DNA from: Armillaria gallica | Taxonomy: Eukaryota; Basidiomycota; Agaricomycetes; Agaricales; Physalacriaceae | Reading direction: 5' to 3' | Assembly: GCA_037576215.1 (NCBI GenBank) | Contig: JBANDB010000017.1 | Location: forward strand, 1,178,001 to 1,242,000 | DNA: 64,000 nt | Shown: piece after piece, positions 12,523 through 24,172 of the stretch | Numbering within the stretch: position 1 is the stretch's first letter | Layout: each line of letters starts with the position of its first letter | Program-made: the position numbers and the translations under genes | Notes under the pieces: model-generated | The model's database searches: none | Told to the model about the DNA's origin: nothing | What the model saw: the letters and a program-made list of their open reading frames with translations, nothing else

Positions 12523-13224
12523 GCAGAATTCTACGATTGTGGTAATCTCTCGTAGACAGACGCTACTACGGTGGGGGTTGTATGAATGTATGGAGTCTGT
12601 TGCTTAATTAGGCCATCCACTGTTCAACTCAGTTATTGCAAATCTGATGGGATTCCGGCAATGAATAAATCTTGTATTACAGAATCTTGGGACGCGTAGT
12701 GAGCTAAGAAGAAACAGGATATCTGGTGTTCAAAGTGTATAGCAATCTAAAATAAACTAATTATGCAGAGAAAGCGAAGCAAGCAATATTTTCTGTCGAA
12801 ACGTGCTACCCGGCTTGAATTCGGCATGCCAAACTTACCGCCGGTAAGATCAAAACGCGCAGTGCCGATGCAAGGCCATCAAATTATGTAAGGCTTTGTC
12901 GACACCAGCAAAAGCAACAGGAAGACAATGACTGACTCATTTTCATCCGTTGAAAAGAGACTTAAATATTCTTTATACGCGTAAGAATAACACCAGTGTC
13001 GAGTCTCAGCGCGATATGATAAGGAATGAAAGAGATACGACGCAACAAGGACCACACCAACAAAAGTTATCTGGGACCGTAACATTTGCAGTTTGTTTGG
13101 CACACCGCACCGGATTGGTCTCCCCCATGTTAGCCAATTCTACTCGCTGCGCTCGCAATCAGCAGTACATAGAGGCTCGAATAGCAGTTAGAATGCAACA
13201 ATGAGGTCTGACAGTCCTGAACTA
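12523..13224. other. HET-A promoter plus unique duplication spacer
   Basis: Up to 12900 the sequence matches the region upstream of HET-B. From 12901 to 13224 (324 bp) it is unique and separates the two duplicate copies. I found no gene, terminal repeats or target-site duplication in it. Confidence 0.6.
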
Positions 13225-13416
13225 GAAGAGGCCGAATATCAGCCGCCGCCGCAGAAACGTCCTGATGCGGAGGGGGAAGAACACTATCCCTTGGCGATGT
13301 CGCAGCCCAGAACGACTCCGACGAAAAAGCCGACTACGAAAGTTGAGGTGGTCATCACCTCTCCAAGTCCGATGAAGAAAAGACGGAAATTAGATATTGT
13401 TTCGGCGGGGTCTTGA
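13225..13416 (+). pseudogene. FAN1 3'-end fragment carried by duplication
   Basis: Encodes the last 60-odd residues of FAN1 nearly unchanged (EDEHYPLAMSQPR-type region, KVEVVITSPSPMKKRRKLD, ending VSAGS and a stop), but with no nuclease domain and no upstream FAN1 exons. An ATG at 13201 in the unique spacer opens a 71-codon frame through it by chance. It has a shorter CCG/proline run than FAN1 itself. Best read as an inert by-product of the duplication; whether it is transcribed cannot be told. Confidence 0.85.
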
Positions 13417-13929
13417 TACTTGAAGCCGAGTAATTGTTCGTGTACTTTTCCTTTTTCCATATGATGACAGTCTAATTCAGAGTTAAGTATTTATATAAAG
13501 TATGCGACCATGGTGCGCGCTTAGTGGTATCGCGGACAAGTTCCGAACATACCCTGCCGCTTTGAAGGGTTCGATCTACCCACCCCCCTGGTTATTATAG
13601 TCATGAACAGCAGATTACAGAATCTTTGGCATCTCTTTCTCATGTTGTTCAAGCATTCCTCGGCAGCGGCATTGCTTTATCAATTGTTTCGCTCGTGGGT
13701 GTAGTATGTATGTCGTGTATGATATTTGGTCTCCACGAAATGCGTTTCCACTATCCTTCATGTTCCTCACTGTTTGCCCTTCTCTAAACCCAAAGGAACA
13801 TAGTGTTACAAACATGTAGATGGTATAGCATTTGGTCAGGTTCTAAATAGGGAGGGAAAAGAAGTGGAAGGAGTATAATCGGAGGCAGACGATGGTGAAA
13901 GATCTCATTAGGGACAATGAGCTGCCGGG
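13417..13929. other. duplicate spacer between FAN1 fragment and HET-B
   Basis: Copy of 9929-10464 with point changes and small indels. The 3' flank of HET-B. No gene seen. Confidence 0.6.
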
Positions 13930-16002
13930 CTAAATGATCTCAACGCGCTGGGGCGTGAAGCTCAGCCATGCTTTTACTTCTGGCTTGTCACACGTTCGAG
14001 CGTTGAAATAACCAATGCGACGGTATGTGGGGATAACCTTCTGTTCTGCACTTGTATTCGGATCACTCCGAGTCGCTGGAACGAGAACAAGGCCTTGCAA
14101 TGCATCGCCAGTGTTTCTCATAAGCGCGAGTTGAACCTCGCAGGTTTTCCATGACTTCGTTTCTAGGGTATCAGGTATCATCTCACCTATCTTGTCTTCT
14201 TCAGAGGGCATCCACAATGTCCCTAGGTGGCCGGTTGGAATATCCGCTACGTTGGACAATGCACCCAACTTTGGATCATACAAAGCAGAGTGAAGAATTA
14301 TGTCAAGAACCAAAGATCCTCCTTTGACGCTGCCGTAGGGATTATCTGGGTGAGCCAGCACTGCATTACACTCGATAGTGTCACGGTTGAATATGATGCC
14401 TTCGTTGACATCGTGGAGATAGTCTGTGCTGACCTCTCCATTAATAGAAGCCCAGCTCCACGAGGGAGCAAGGTTAAGGGCTGGTCTGTCGCGACACTGG
14501 GAACCACCACGATTGTTCCACAGTAAGCATCCAGGAAGCTGGTGTTCCCACAGACCTGCGATGTACTTGCTGTTCGGCCATACACGCTCAAACTGCTCAA
14601 CAACACCTGCCAGGGCGTTGAGCCGGTCTCTCGCCCATGTGACGGTACGTCTGGTATAAGCTCCCAGGGTTATGTCCCAGGTCGTGTCACTGTCCATTGG
14701 CGGATTACTACCCAGGGGAATCTTGGAGAGGAAGATATGGTAAGGCAGATAAGGGATGCCGTTATATGGAATGGCAAAGTTGGGGGCGCCATTCACGTTG
14801 ACGTGCATAGTCTGGCACTCGTACTGCAGTGTATGTGAGCTATAGATCAATCTGCGTGGTGAAAGCATGTGTTCCTCGAGGCACCACGCTCGTTCGTCAA
14901 TAGGGTTTACGGGACCATACTTGCGCAGTCGCAGTTGCATCGTCCCTAAGACACCCTCTGGACAGCGAAATGGAAGTATGGTAGCTGGGGGTTCTGGTGG
15001 GAGGCGTTCATGTAAAAATCCATCGTAGACGGTGTCCGCAGATGCCGCGACAATGGTCAGGTAAGCATTACGGAATATCTGGCGAATCTGCTTGATTTCT
15101 CGTGCTTTATCATCTTTTGAATCCTGCATGATGCAGAAGGCGTCCACCCACAAATAACGCAATCCCAGAGTTCGAGTAACCTTGAGGGCGTCCATGATGG
15201 TTGTCGGGATATATTCCAAAGGGATACCTTCGATGTACGAGTTCAAATTTTGTCGTGTCGTACAGTGTGGTTGCTCCTTGCAACCCCACACGTAGCTAAG
15301 TGCGACATATTTGTCCTCAATTCCTTGTGGGCTGACGAAAATTCGAGGCGGGTTGTCTTTGCAATCTATCACTCGAGTTGGTAAGGGGGTACAGTGGGGT
15401 GAAGGGCAGAATTTATGGCGCAAGCATCTGTCGATACATTGTTTGATGTGATAGTATGCCGTGGATGAATCAACATCCAAGAGGATCTCGCGCTGTGGGA
15501 TACATCTGGTCGTTGGGTCACCTTATGGGTCATTAGAATGTGGTCCTAAGCTGGAATACGTCTTATTTGACATACCTTCTGCAGTATGGATATAATACTT
15601 AAAATCAGATCTATCGTCTACGGCAAGATAAAGGTCTGTGATCGGATCCATGTTGACAGATGGCATGTATGGGCCAGCATCCCCACTATCCTCATCTGCA
15701 ATATTCAATCTTTGGTTAAATCGAATCCTGAGCTGAAACGTTCTGCTGTTTGGAGGTGGCGCTGTCCAGAAGTAACTGTCCATGATCATCTGGCTGACCA
15801 AACCACACCACCTGCACTGCATAGAGTCAATCGAATGTTGCATCTCCGCCCATGTAGGCGTTGTGTATGAGAATCCAGCCGATTTTGAACGACGTGGAGC
15901 AGACTTGGCTGACCAGGCGATATGGAACGACTTGATGGAAAAGACCGTACGCCAGCAGCTGTCGCAAACTAGTTTCTGGATATTAGGAGGTGAACGCTCC
16001 AT
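13930..16002 (-). CDS. HET-domain protein, copy B
   Basis: Intact paralogue of the gene at 10465-12522. Exons 16002-15576 and 15521-13930 have the intron at the identical place; the product has 672 residues. The HET core (YVALSYVWG, TLGLRYLWVD, FCIMQDSKDDKAREIKQI, YLTIVAASA) is almost unchanged. Differences cluster in the N-terminal exon (a six-residue insertion after QMIMD; changes around PSVNMDPITDLYLAV) and in the C-terminal half. An ATG 25 codons upstream at 16077 is in frame, but the matching codon is absent in copy A, so the start at 16002 is preferred. Open frames in both copies suggest both are kept, possibly with diverging specificity. Confidence 0.9.
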
Positions 16003-16346
16003 GCACAATCCAACGATTATGGTATGTACGATGGGGGTTGTAGCATAAGTGTATGGAGGCTGTTGCTTACGATACACTGTTCAACTAAGTTATTACAAAT
16101 CTGATGGGATTCCGGCAATGGATAAATCTTGCATTACAGGATCTTGGGACGCGTAGTGAACTAAGAAGAAGCAGGATATCTAGTATTCAAAGTGTATATC
16201 AATCTAAAATAAAATAATTATGGAGAGAAAGCGGAGCAAGCAATATTTTCTGTAAACGTGCTACCCGACTTGAATTCGGCATGCCAAACTTGCCGCCGGT
16301 AAGCTCAAAACGCGCAGTGCCCCATCAAATTATGTAAGGCTTTGTC

Positions 16347-17480
16347 ATGCCCTTGGGCGGTAAGGGCGCCGGCGGACAATACTCAGTCAGCAAAGAAACA
16401 GCGAGGTCTGTGATAGTCAAACACAACCGAAATCTAATCAAAATCTCGGCGTGGAAACCGGCGCCCGGCTTGATATGAATTGCTGCTTCTCAGAATCAAA
16501 AGTCCGTTTCGAATGTGCTCCGTCACTTTGGTTATCAGAATTCAATCACTGAGTCATCTACAGATTAGTAGCAGTGCGGATTCTTTTGGTACGTGGTAAA
16601 AAGAACTTTGAGGGGTCTATCAAATTGTCGCTTCCTGATAAGAGCTGATTCAGCTTCGTTTTGCTATCCTGTATCCGCGTTAAACGGTTACTCTGAACTA
16701 GCCTGTAACATACTACCGGTTATGCGACGGAGTTTCGGTCCATTTCACGTAAATCAGGTTTGGTCATGAATTCTCACGGGGAATAGGTTGATGCATGTGG
16801 CTGTGCTTGAGAAATCGGAGTAAACTCGCTCAAACTCAAGGAGCACAATCTCAACTTAAATATATACGCTTGGTCCGCGATAACCGTTTTATGAATTGAC
16901 GGTACCTGAAGCCTATGCACCTTACTCCCCTGTAACCATTGCCAAGTGTAACTATCACTGGCGCTGAACGTTGAACTTTGAAACTTGGAGACCCTGTATG
17001 CTTCCGGGGCTGTAGTATGTATGCGTATTTTTCTCGGAGCTTCCGTGGATCGTTCGCTTGAGCCATTGCCGAGTCGGATGCGTTCATATATTCAGTATTT
17101 ATTGATACTTGTATTCCGCCGTGTACAACTGTATTATTACAAAAATACCTCCTCCTGAGTGTCATCGATCACTACCCCACTGAACACTGTACTACCTGAG
17201 GCTGCTGGTTGAATTATTATTGTCGTGTTGGCAATTGCGCGTCTGACGGGGAACTGCATCTGTCATGGACCTGAAACGGATTTCGGAGTCAGTCGGCTTC
17301 TCGGACGGAGTCTTTATAAGTTTGATTTTCGTCATCGAGATGCCGGTCTCGGGCCCAAGACAGCTGTATCGTCAACGCGCGCCTCCGAACAATCATGATG
17401 GAACTTTCGCAGGGACCACGTATCTGACCCGGCTCTAAATACGTCCTTTCTTTATTCCCAGCGCCGACTTCCTCTCAGCC
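16347..17480. other. intergenic, no supported gene
   Basis: Divergent region between HET-B (-) and the flippase (+). The minus-strand open frame at 16851-17165 has no splice support or recognisable motif. It should hold the flippase promoter; a pyrimidine-rich stretch at 17445-17480 precedes the ATG. Confidence 0.45.
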
Positions 17481-20400
17481 ATGGTAGCCGCTGCCACCTC
17501 TACTGGCTCGTGGCTTGGCAAGCTCACCTCCTTCAGTATCGAGGACCTTTTCTCCCAGAAGCGACCACCAGGGCCTCCGAGAACCATCTTCGTCAACCAG
17601 GCGCTCTCTACAGACTACATCGATCACAAAGGCAGAATCAAGGCCGACCATGTGTATAACAGCAACCAGGTCATCACGTCTAAATACACAATTCTGACTT
17701 TTTTGCCACGAAATCTTATGGAGCAGTTTAGGCGTATTGCGAATCTGTGAGTGTGCCTTTAGTGATGGTGGTATGTTGACCCTTGGTGTTGATATACGAT
17801 GATGCAGGTTCTTTCTTGGTCTCGCCATACTCCAATTCTTTCCAAAGTTCTCCACAATTGCCCCCGGAGTCGTCATTCTGCCCTTGGTCATCATCATTGG
17901 TCTGACCGCGGCGAAGGATGGGTACGAAGATATCAAACGTCACCAATCAGACAAGGCCGTCAATCAGAGCATTGTCAAGGTGCTGTCTGGCGGGGGCTGG
18001 CACAATCCGAATGCAATCAAGTCCAAAAGCAAGACCTTCGTCCGAGGCCTCCTCCCTAACAGTCGGCAACCGACTCCGGCTCAGATTGCCGCCGGATACG
18101 CGGGAAACAAGAAGCATTCGTCGAACGATGACTTTGATGTTGAATTCGATTACGATAACCCACAAGCCGGTGGTCCGTGCTGGAAGGACACTCCGTGGGA
18201 GGATGTTCGTGTTGGAGACTTTGTTAAGCTATCGGGCAACCACCCCTTTCCTGCGGACATTCTCATCTGTGCGACATCGGATGATGAAAACGAAGCTTTC
18301 GTGGAAACCAAAAACTTGGATGGGGAGACCAATCTCAAGTCCCGGAATGCCGTCCCCGCCCTGACCCACCTTCGTGATGCCTATTCATGTTCACGTACGG
18401 CTCCTTTCGAAGTACAGTGCGATCGCCCCGAAAATAATATGTACCGACTAAATGCCATGGTTTCTTTGGGCGACCAGAAGGCACCCGTGGATATCCAGAT
18501 GACTCTGTTACGTGGAACTGTACTACGGAATACAGACTGGGTCATCGGTCTCGTATTGTTCACCGGGGAGGATTCAAAGATTGTCATGAACTCCGGTAGC
18601 GCGCCCAGTAAGCGAAGCAGAGTTGAGAGGAAGATGAATCCTCAAGTGTACGCTCCTTTTTGCATTTATTTAGGTCTTTACTCATTCTCAAGCAGACTCA
18701 TCAATCTCGCCATTCTCGCTAGTCTCTCGACTATCTGCGCCATAGTTGATTCGGCGCTGGAGAAGCACTATTATCCTATGGGGGCACCGTGGCTATACGG
18801 TGACGATCAAAACGACGACAACCCGTCCATTAATGGCCTGGTTACCTGGGCATATGCTTTACTGACGTGGGTGTCTACTTCCACTTTAGCTACAACACAC
18901 TAATAGCGACACATTTCAGTTTCCAGGATATCGTTCCCATATCATTGTACATCTCTATTGAAGTAGTTCGGACCCTACAATCCGCTTTCATCTACTTTGA
19001 TAAGGACATATGGTACCAGAAGACCAATCAAGCAACATTGGCTCGCAGCTGGAATCTATCAGATGACCTTGGTCAAATACAGTACATTTTCTCCGACAAG
19101 ACCGGGACTCTGACACAGGTATCTTCGTCTGATAATTAACTTTGATACACGCACTGATCACTATTCTTAGAATTCGATGGTTTTCCGACAATGCTCAATT
19201 GGAGGGAAAGCATACAAAGGAGATCCCGAAGGACATGAAGGCGAAGAAGAAGACTCTATACTCGAACTCAAACAGAAAGCGCAGACGTCCGCTTTCGCAT
19301 CCGCTTCCACCTCTGATCTTAGGGCATCTGCTAACGACGGATATCATTTTAAAGATGTCATTCTCCAAGCTGACATCGAAGCTGCGATCTCCGAAGATGC
19401 CCCACCGGAAAGCCAGGCCCATGCTCGCGCTTTGAACGGCTTTTTCAGTGTATTGGCGCTATGCCATACGGTTCTTACCTCCGTCGATCCTGAAACCGGC
19501 CGAATTGAGTACAAGGCTCAGTCTCCAGATGAAGCTGCTCTCGTCCAATCTGCGGCTGACATGGGATACGTCTTCTTGGGGCGTGATAAGGAGACCCTAT
19601 CAATGCGCAGCCCGGGATCAGATGAACCCGAGCGCTACGAACTGTTGAACATCTTGGAATTTAATAGCGCGAGGAAGAGAATGAGCGTCGTATTGAGGAA
19701 GTTGGAGGGCGATGATGACCGCATCTTCTTAATGACTAAAGGCGCGGATAACGTTATTTTCGAGCGCTTAAAACCAGGAGGGGAGGATCTTAAGGCGGAG
19801 ACGGAGCGTCATTTGAACGAGTTTGCAAACGAGGGGCTGAGGACTCTTACGTTGGCGTACAAGGTCATTTCTAGTGAGTTTAACCTCTCATCGCTGACCA
19901 AGGTCAGAGCTAATGGTTTCCAGATGATGAATATATATCCTGGAGTGAACGATACCATCAAGCGTCTGTTTCTATGGACGACCGTGAAGAAATGATAGAG
20001 AAAGTCTCCGAAGAGCTAGAAAGGGACCTTCGTCTTCTGGGTGCCACTGCCATCGAAGATCGTCTTCAAGATGGCGTACCCGAGACGATCGCTGACCTTA
20101 AACGCGCCGGAATCAAGATATGGGTGGCTACGGGTGACAAACTAGAAACTGCCATAGGTATGCACTCTGCGGGTACCGCAGGCCGTATAATATTCATCCA
20201 TTTCTCATAGCTATCGGCCGAAGCACGAACCTCGTCGCAGTGGACTCGAACATCATTATTGTACGCGGTGGAGGTGCTAAACCCGTCGAAGAACAAATGA
20301 TGAACGCAATGAAACGCTTTTTCCCTGAAGTCACGGATATGACTCCTCAGGTGGACCCAATACCACGGGAATCAAAATCTTTCCAACTTGATCGTGATGA

Positions 20401-22454
20401 GAGACGTAACTCCATCGTTGGAGAGGATAATGGTGAACTTCCTGGTGGTTTCGTTCTGGTCGTCGATGGAGCCGCGTTGACTCAGGTATCGTGTTAACTT
20501 GTTCCCGATTCTGTGATAAGCTATTAACACAACTTTGAAGGCTTTTGACCATGAGAGTAGTAAACAACTACTACTTCGGCTGGGAACGCTTTGTGAAGGT
20601 GTCATCTGCTGTCGTGTATCGCCTTTGCAAAAGGCTCTTATCGTCCGCTTGGTGAAAGACAACTTGCACGTTATGACGCTCGCCATTGGTGATGGTGCCA
20701 ATGATGTTAGCATGATTCAGGTAAGCTTCGCTGCAGCATAAGAGTATACTACGACTCACTGAAGCTTGACAGGCCGCTGATGTCGGCGTTGGTATCTCTG
20801 GCGAAGAAGGTCTGCAGGCCGTCAATTCATCGGATTATGCTATTGGACAGGTATGCCGCTCCTCCCCCAGACCATTGGATCGACCAAATGACATTCGCAT
20901 AGTTCCGTTTCCTCAAGAAGCTCCTATTAGTACATGGACATTGGTCGTTCGCTCGGAACGGGACCCTGTAAGCGCATATTACATCTCCGTGCTTACAGCT
21001 CGGACTAACCGTGTGGGCCACCAGGATTCTAGTCTTCTTTTACAAAAACATCGTACCTATGGGTATCAAATTCTGGTTCCAGATATACTGCGGATGGAGT
21101 GGCACATTGTAAGCCGCCGACCCGCTGGCGTTTTCCCTTACTAATGCGCGATGCAGCGTGTTCGACTATGTGTACATCCTGTTCTGGAACTCGTTGTGGA
21201 CGTTACTTGCCGTTGTCGGTATAGGTCTCTTCGACCGCATCTTAGGTACGCCGAGAAGCCCCGGAGAGCCACATGAGTTTCTCATACTGTCGTCCACAGA
21301 TTCCCAGGTCCTCATGGATCTGCCGGAGCTTTATCATTATGGGCGTGAAAGTTATTGGTTCTCCATGCGGGATTTCTGGATATATATCCTCGATGGGATG
21401 TATCAAGTGAGTGAGGTGTCTCCTCGTGTCTACATCTGGCTGATCTTTCCTTGCTTATCAGTCCGTCATCATTTACTTCCTTATCACATACGGCTATTTC
21501 TCACCGACGTCACGTAGCGATGGTTATGATACGCATCTATACGAATACTCTACGGTATGTTCCCGCCCTCGGCGGACATTGCTATCATCTAACTTTGTTC
21601 TCAAGACTATGGCTGTTTCGGGCGTCATGGTCGCGAACATATTTACAGGAATGGCGGTAGCCGCATGGACTTGGTGGCTTGTATTTGCTGTCTCTTTCGG
21701 AATTGTCCTTGTCTGGGGCTTCACAGTGAGTCAACGCATCATGATCACGTCTGGGATAGTGTATCCTGACGAACACGTTCCTCTTCCAGATAATCTACTC
21801 GCTCATTTCGCCCGGTAAGGCGCCTCTCCGTTTTGTCAGGCCACCATCTGACCTTGTTGTGTTTTAGGTTACGCGGTCACTAACCTCTACGGGAATTACT
21901 ACTTCCTCTTCACCTCCGCATACTTCTGGCTCGCTATTCCTCTTACAATGCTGCTGTCGTTAGCTCCTCGGTATATCGCAAAAGCGTGGAAATTTGGGTT
22001 CCATCCTGATGATCTTGACATCATTCGCTGGGTGCGAAAGAAGGACCCTTACCGAGACCTTACTCATGATTCCGAGACTCACCTTGGTATCGGCATGAGG
22101 GTGATGAGAGAGAACCGAGGACGACCCACGTCCATCATGTCTCGTCGGTCGTCGCGCGCAAGTAGCCTAATGACGATCAACGATCCCTATCGGGGAGGAT
22201 CCATGGACATCCGTGCAGCTAGCCGGACGGATATGGCCACGGGCCTCGTGTCTGTGGACCGTGGATTCGACTTTGCGACTGAGGAAAACGGGGTGGCGAT
22301 CAGGAGGATCCAGACTAACTTATCGGAGCGAAGGCAAAATCACCTTGCGATGCCCTCCGCCGAGCCGTCACCGTCACGGAAGGGAAAGCAGTCATCATTC
22401 ACGAATCCATTCCGACGCAGTATCAAGAAGTTCTCACTCAGGCAGAGCGGGTAA
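17481..22454 (+). CDS. P4-ATPase phospholipid flippase, Dnf1/Dnf2-like
   Basis: Aminophospholipid/lysolipid flippases move lipids to the cytosolic leaflet of the plasma and endosomal membranes. About 1,370 residues over many exons. Domains in order: the N-terminal P4 motif [32 protein letters not shown] and the first membrane pair, the actuator with [13 protein letters not shown] (the DGET-type loop of flippases), then [10 protein letters not shown] holding the phosphorylated Asp (nt 19095-19120). The nucleotide domain follows ([40 protein letters not shown]), then [28 protein letters not shown] and the C-terminal six-span region ([23 protein letters not shown]). Introns were verified at several frame changes, for example after GTLTQ and inside ETAIAIG. 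The Ser/Arg-rich C-terminal tail is likely regulatory. All catalytic motifs are intact. The precise Dnf subclass is inferred. Confidence 0.93.
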
Positions 22455-24172
22455 CCGGGATGCGACATTTTTGTTTATCTGACGTATTTATAGCTTTCGT
22501 TGTATCAAACACTATCTGTATCAATTGCTCGCATATTCACATAGGTAGAAACACTATTTCCCAAATCCAATGCATTCACTTGATTTGAATAAAAGGAGAT
22601 CATCAACCATGGACATGCGGCTGTTTGCTAAGCTAAGCTCAGAATCAAATGAGGCCCAAGGCGTGTTCCAGTCAGAGTGTCCACTGAGCACTCAAAATGA
22701 CTTCTGTGTTCGGCCTCGTTCTGATGCTGGACTGTGAAAGTCATATATAGGAGTTAGTGACGCGGCAGGAGAAAGCGACTCATTTGAGCGAAGGCCGAAG
22801 CCGGACCAAAACAAAAATCCGCGCTAAAATTTGGTCAAAACGTGAATTTTCCTGAGTGACGCATCTATGACGCGTTCTGACCATCATCTTGTGCGAATCG
22901 CCGCCCTCTTAGGCGCGCGCCGACGAGTATAAAAAGGCGCGCACCTTCGCTCCAACCCCCATCACTTCTTTCCTTCCTTCCCCCATCATCTCATCGTGTC
23001 CTAGCCCTACCCCGTTTTCCATCGGGTCCGAGTCTATCACGCGTATGACGCGTCTCACGAGACGACCCGACCGCTTGTCTCTTGTGTGCCAGTCGTACCT
23101 TCGGACTCCCTGTTGGGAATGGTCCTGCTCATTTCCTAGCGCGCGCCCACATACACGTGACACTTCCCCGCCCTCGCGACATGAAGTCAATACGACCGCT
23201 TCAGCAAGGTGACCGGGTATGTCATATATGTTTCCCGGAGAAGGATGTGATGTTTATGCTCAACGTCCGCATGCGTCGGACCAACGCTGAATGAACAAAG
23301 TCAGCATCATAACTTGACGGAAACGAATGCTTTGTTGAGTACGAAACCAAGACTCACTGCGAGCAAGCTGGTGTTACTGGTATCATCGTGTCTACCTTTC
23401 TTCCACGTAAAGGTTGGAATTTCAAACTGATTTTCCAGACACGAAACAAAACCCACGACCACCGACGTTCTTATCCAACACCTAATTTCATTTCAGTGAT
23501 GAAAAAAGTCGTATCACGAATTGGCGATCTTCTTCCAGTAGTTGTACGCAAGCTGAATCGAGCTGACGAACGAGATACTAGGAGTAGAAAACATGCAATC
23601 AAAGATTCCTATTTTGGGGGCTAAAATTTCCTAGGTACGAGCACATCTACCGTGTACCTATACTGCAGTACACTTCAAAAGTTATTTAGCTTGTTCGTGG
23701 GTGAACAAAAGAGTCGTCATGGCAAATGATTTGACGGTATTGTGTCACCCGTATCTTTCATTGTTTTCCAAAACGCTACCGTTAACTGGTTTACCTTGAT
23801 TGATTCCAGTCCCGATATATACAGTTCCAACAGCTCCTAGATTTGCTTAAGCCTGAGAATACCTGAGATGGGTATTGCAAGGCTCAAGCAATAAAACTTA
23901 TGAAAGAGCAAATAGTTGGCTTATCTTCTTGGACCAGATAAGTCACAAGATCGCTGGACATTAGTAAAGTTGCCTTTGAACAAGAGTACTTATTACCGAA
24001 GGGAACAAAGGCGAGATGAAATTCAATAAAAACAAGGTCGTGTGCCAAATTCAAATTAGACCCCCGCCACACCCACGTGGCATGGCATGACAACATCACT
24101 ACGTAGGGCCTTGTTCCTTGTACTCGGCGTCCTTGAGGGCAAACTCTTCTGTCAGGCCATCCGGTGGTCAAG
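22455..24172. other. 1.7-kb gap with a promoter-like segment, no clear gene
   Basis: Contains a TATA-like box followed by a long pyrimidine-rich tract near 22945-23010, then two short plus-strand open frames (23082-23294 and 23388-23624) that I could not join into a credible protein. Palindromic GC-rich words (TGACGCATCTATGACGCG) lie near 22855-22875. It may hold an unrecognised short gene or a noncoding transcript. Confidence 0.4.
22927..22937 (+). promoter_or_regulatory. TATA-like box followed by CT-rich leader
   Basis: GTATAAAAAGG within a GC-rich context, followed about 10 bp on by a C/T-rich stretch of some 65 bp. This is the usual look of a strong basidiomycete promoter and transcription start, yet no convincing coding sequence follows. 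Confidence 0.4.

Larger units (their letters stand above)
9728..12900. repeat. tandem segmental duplication, copy A
   Basis: About 3.17 kb that recurs in the same orientation at 13225-16346. It begins inside the last FAN1 exon (GAAGAGGCCGAATAT) and ends at AAGGCTTTGTC. It contains the FAN1 3' end, the intergenic spacer and a complete HET gene with its promoter. Because FAN1 is whole only on this side, this is probably the parental copy. Confidence 0.9.
13225..16346. repeat. tandem segmental duplication, copy B
   Basis: Direct second copy of 9728-12900, about 3.12 kb. It starts with the same GAAGAGGCCGAATAT from within the FAN1 coding tail and ends with the same AAGGCTTTGTC. The difference in length reflects small indels, including a shorter CCG run and missing bases near 13800. 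Confidence 0.9.

Noticed and set aside
12901..13224. possible mobile element between the duplicate copies
   Set aside because: No terminal inverted repeats, target-site duplication or transposase remnant could be seen in the 324-bp spacer.
16851..17165. 104-codon minus-strand open frame
   Set aside because: Basic, no recognisable motif, no splice continuation and no TATA-like start context; likely chance.
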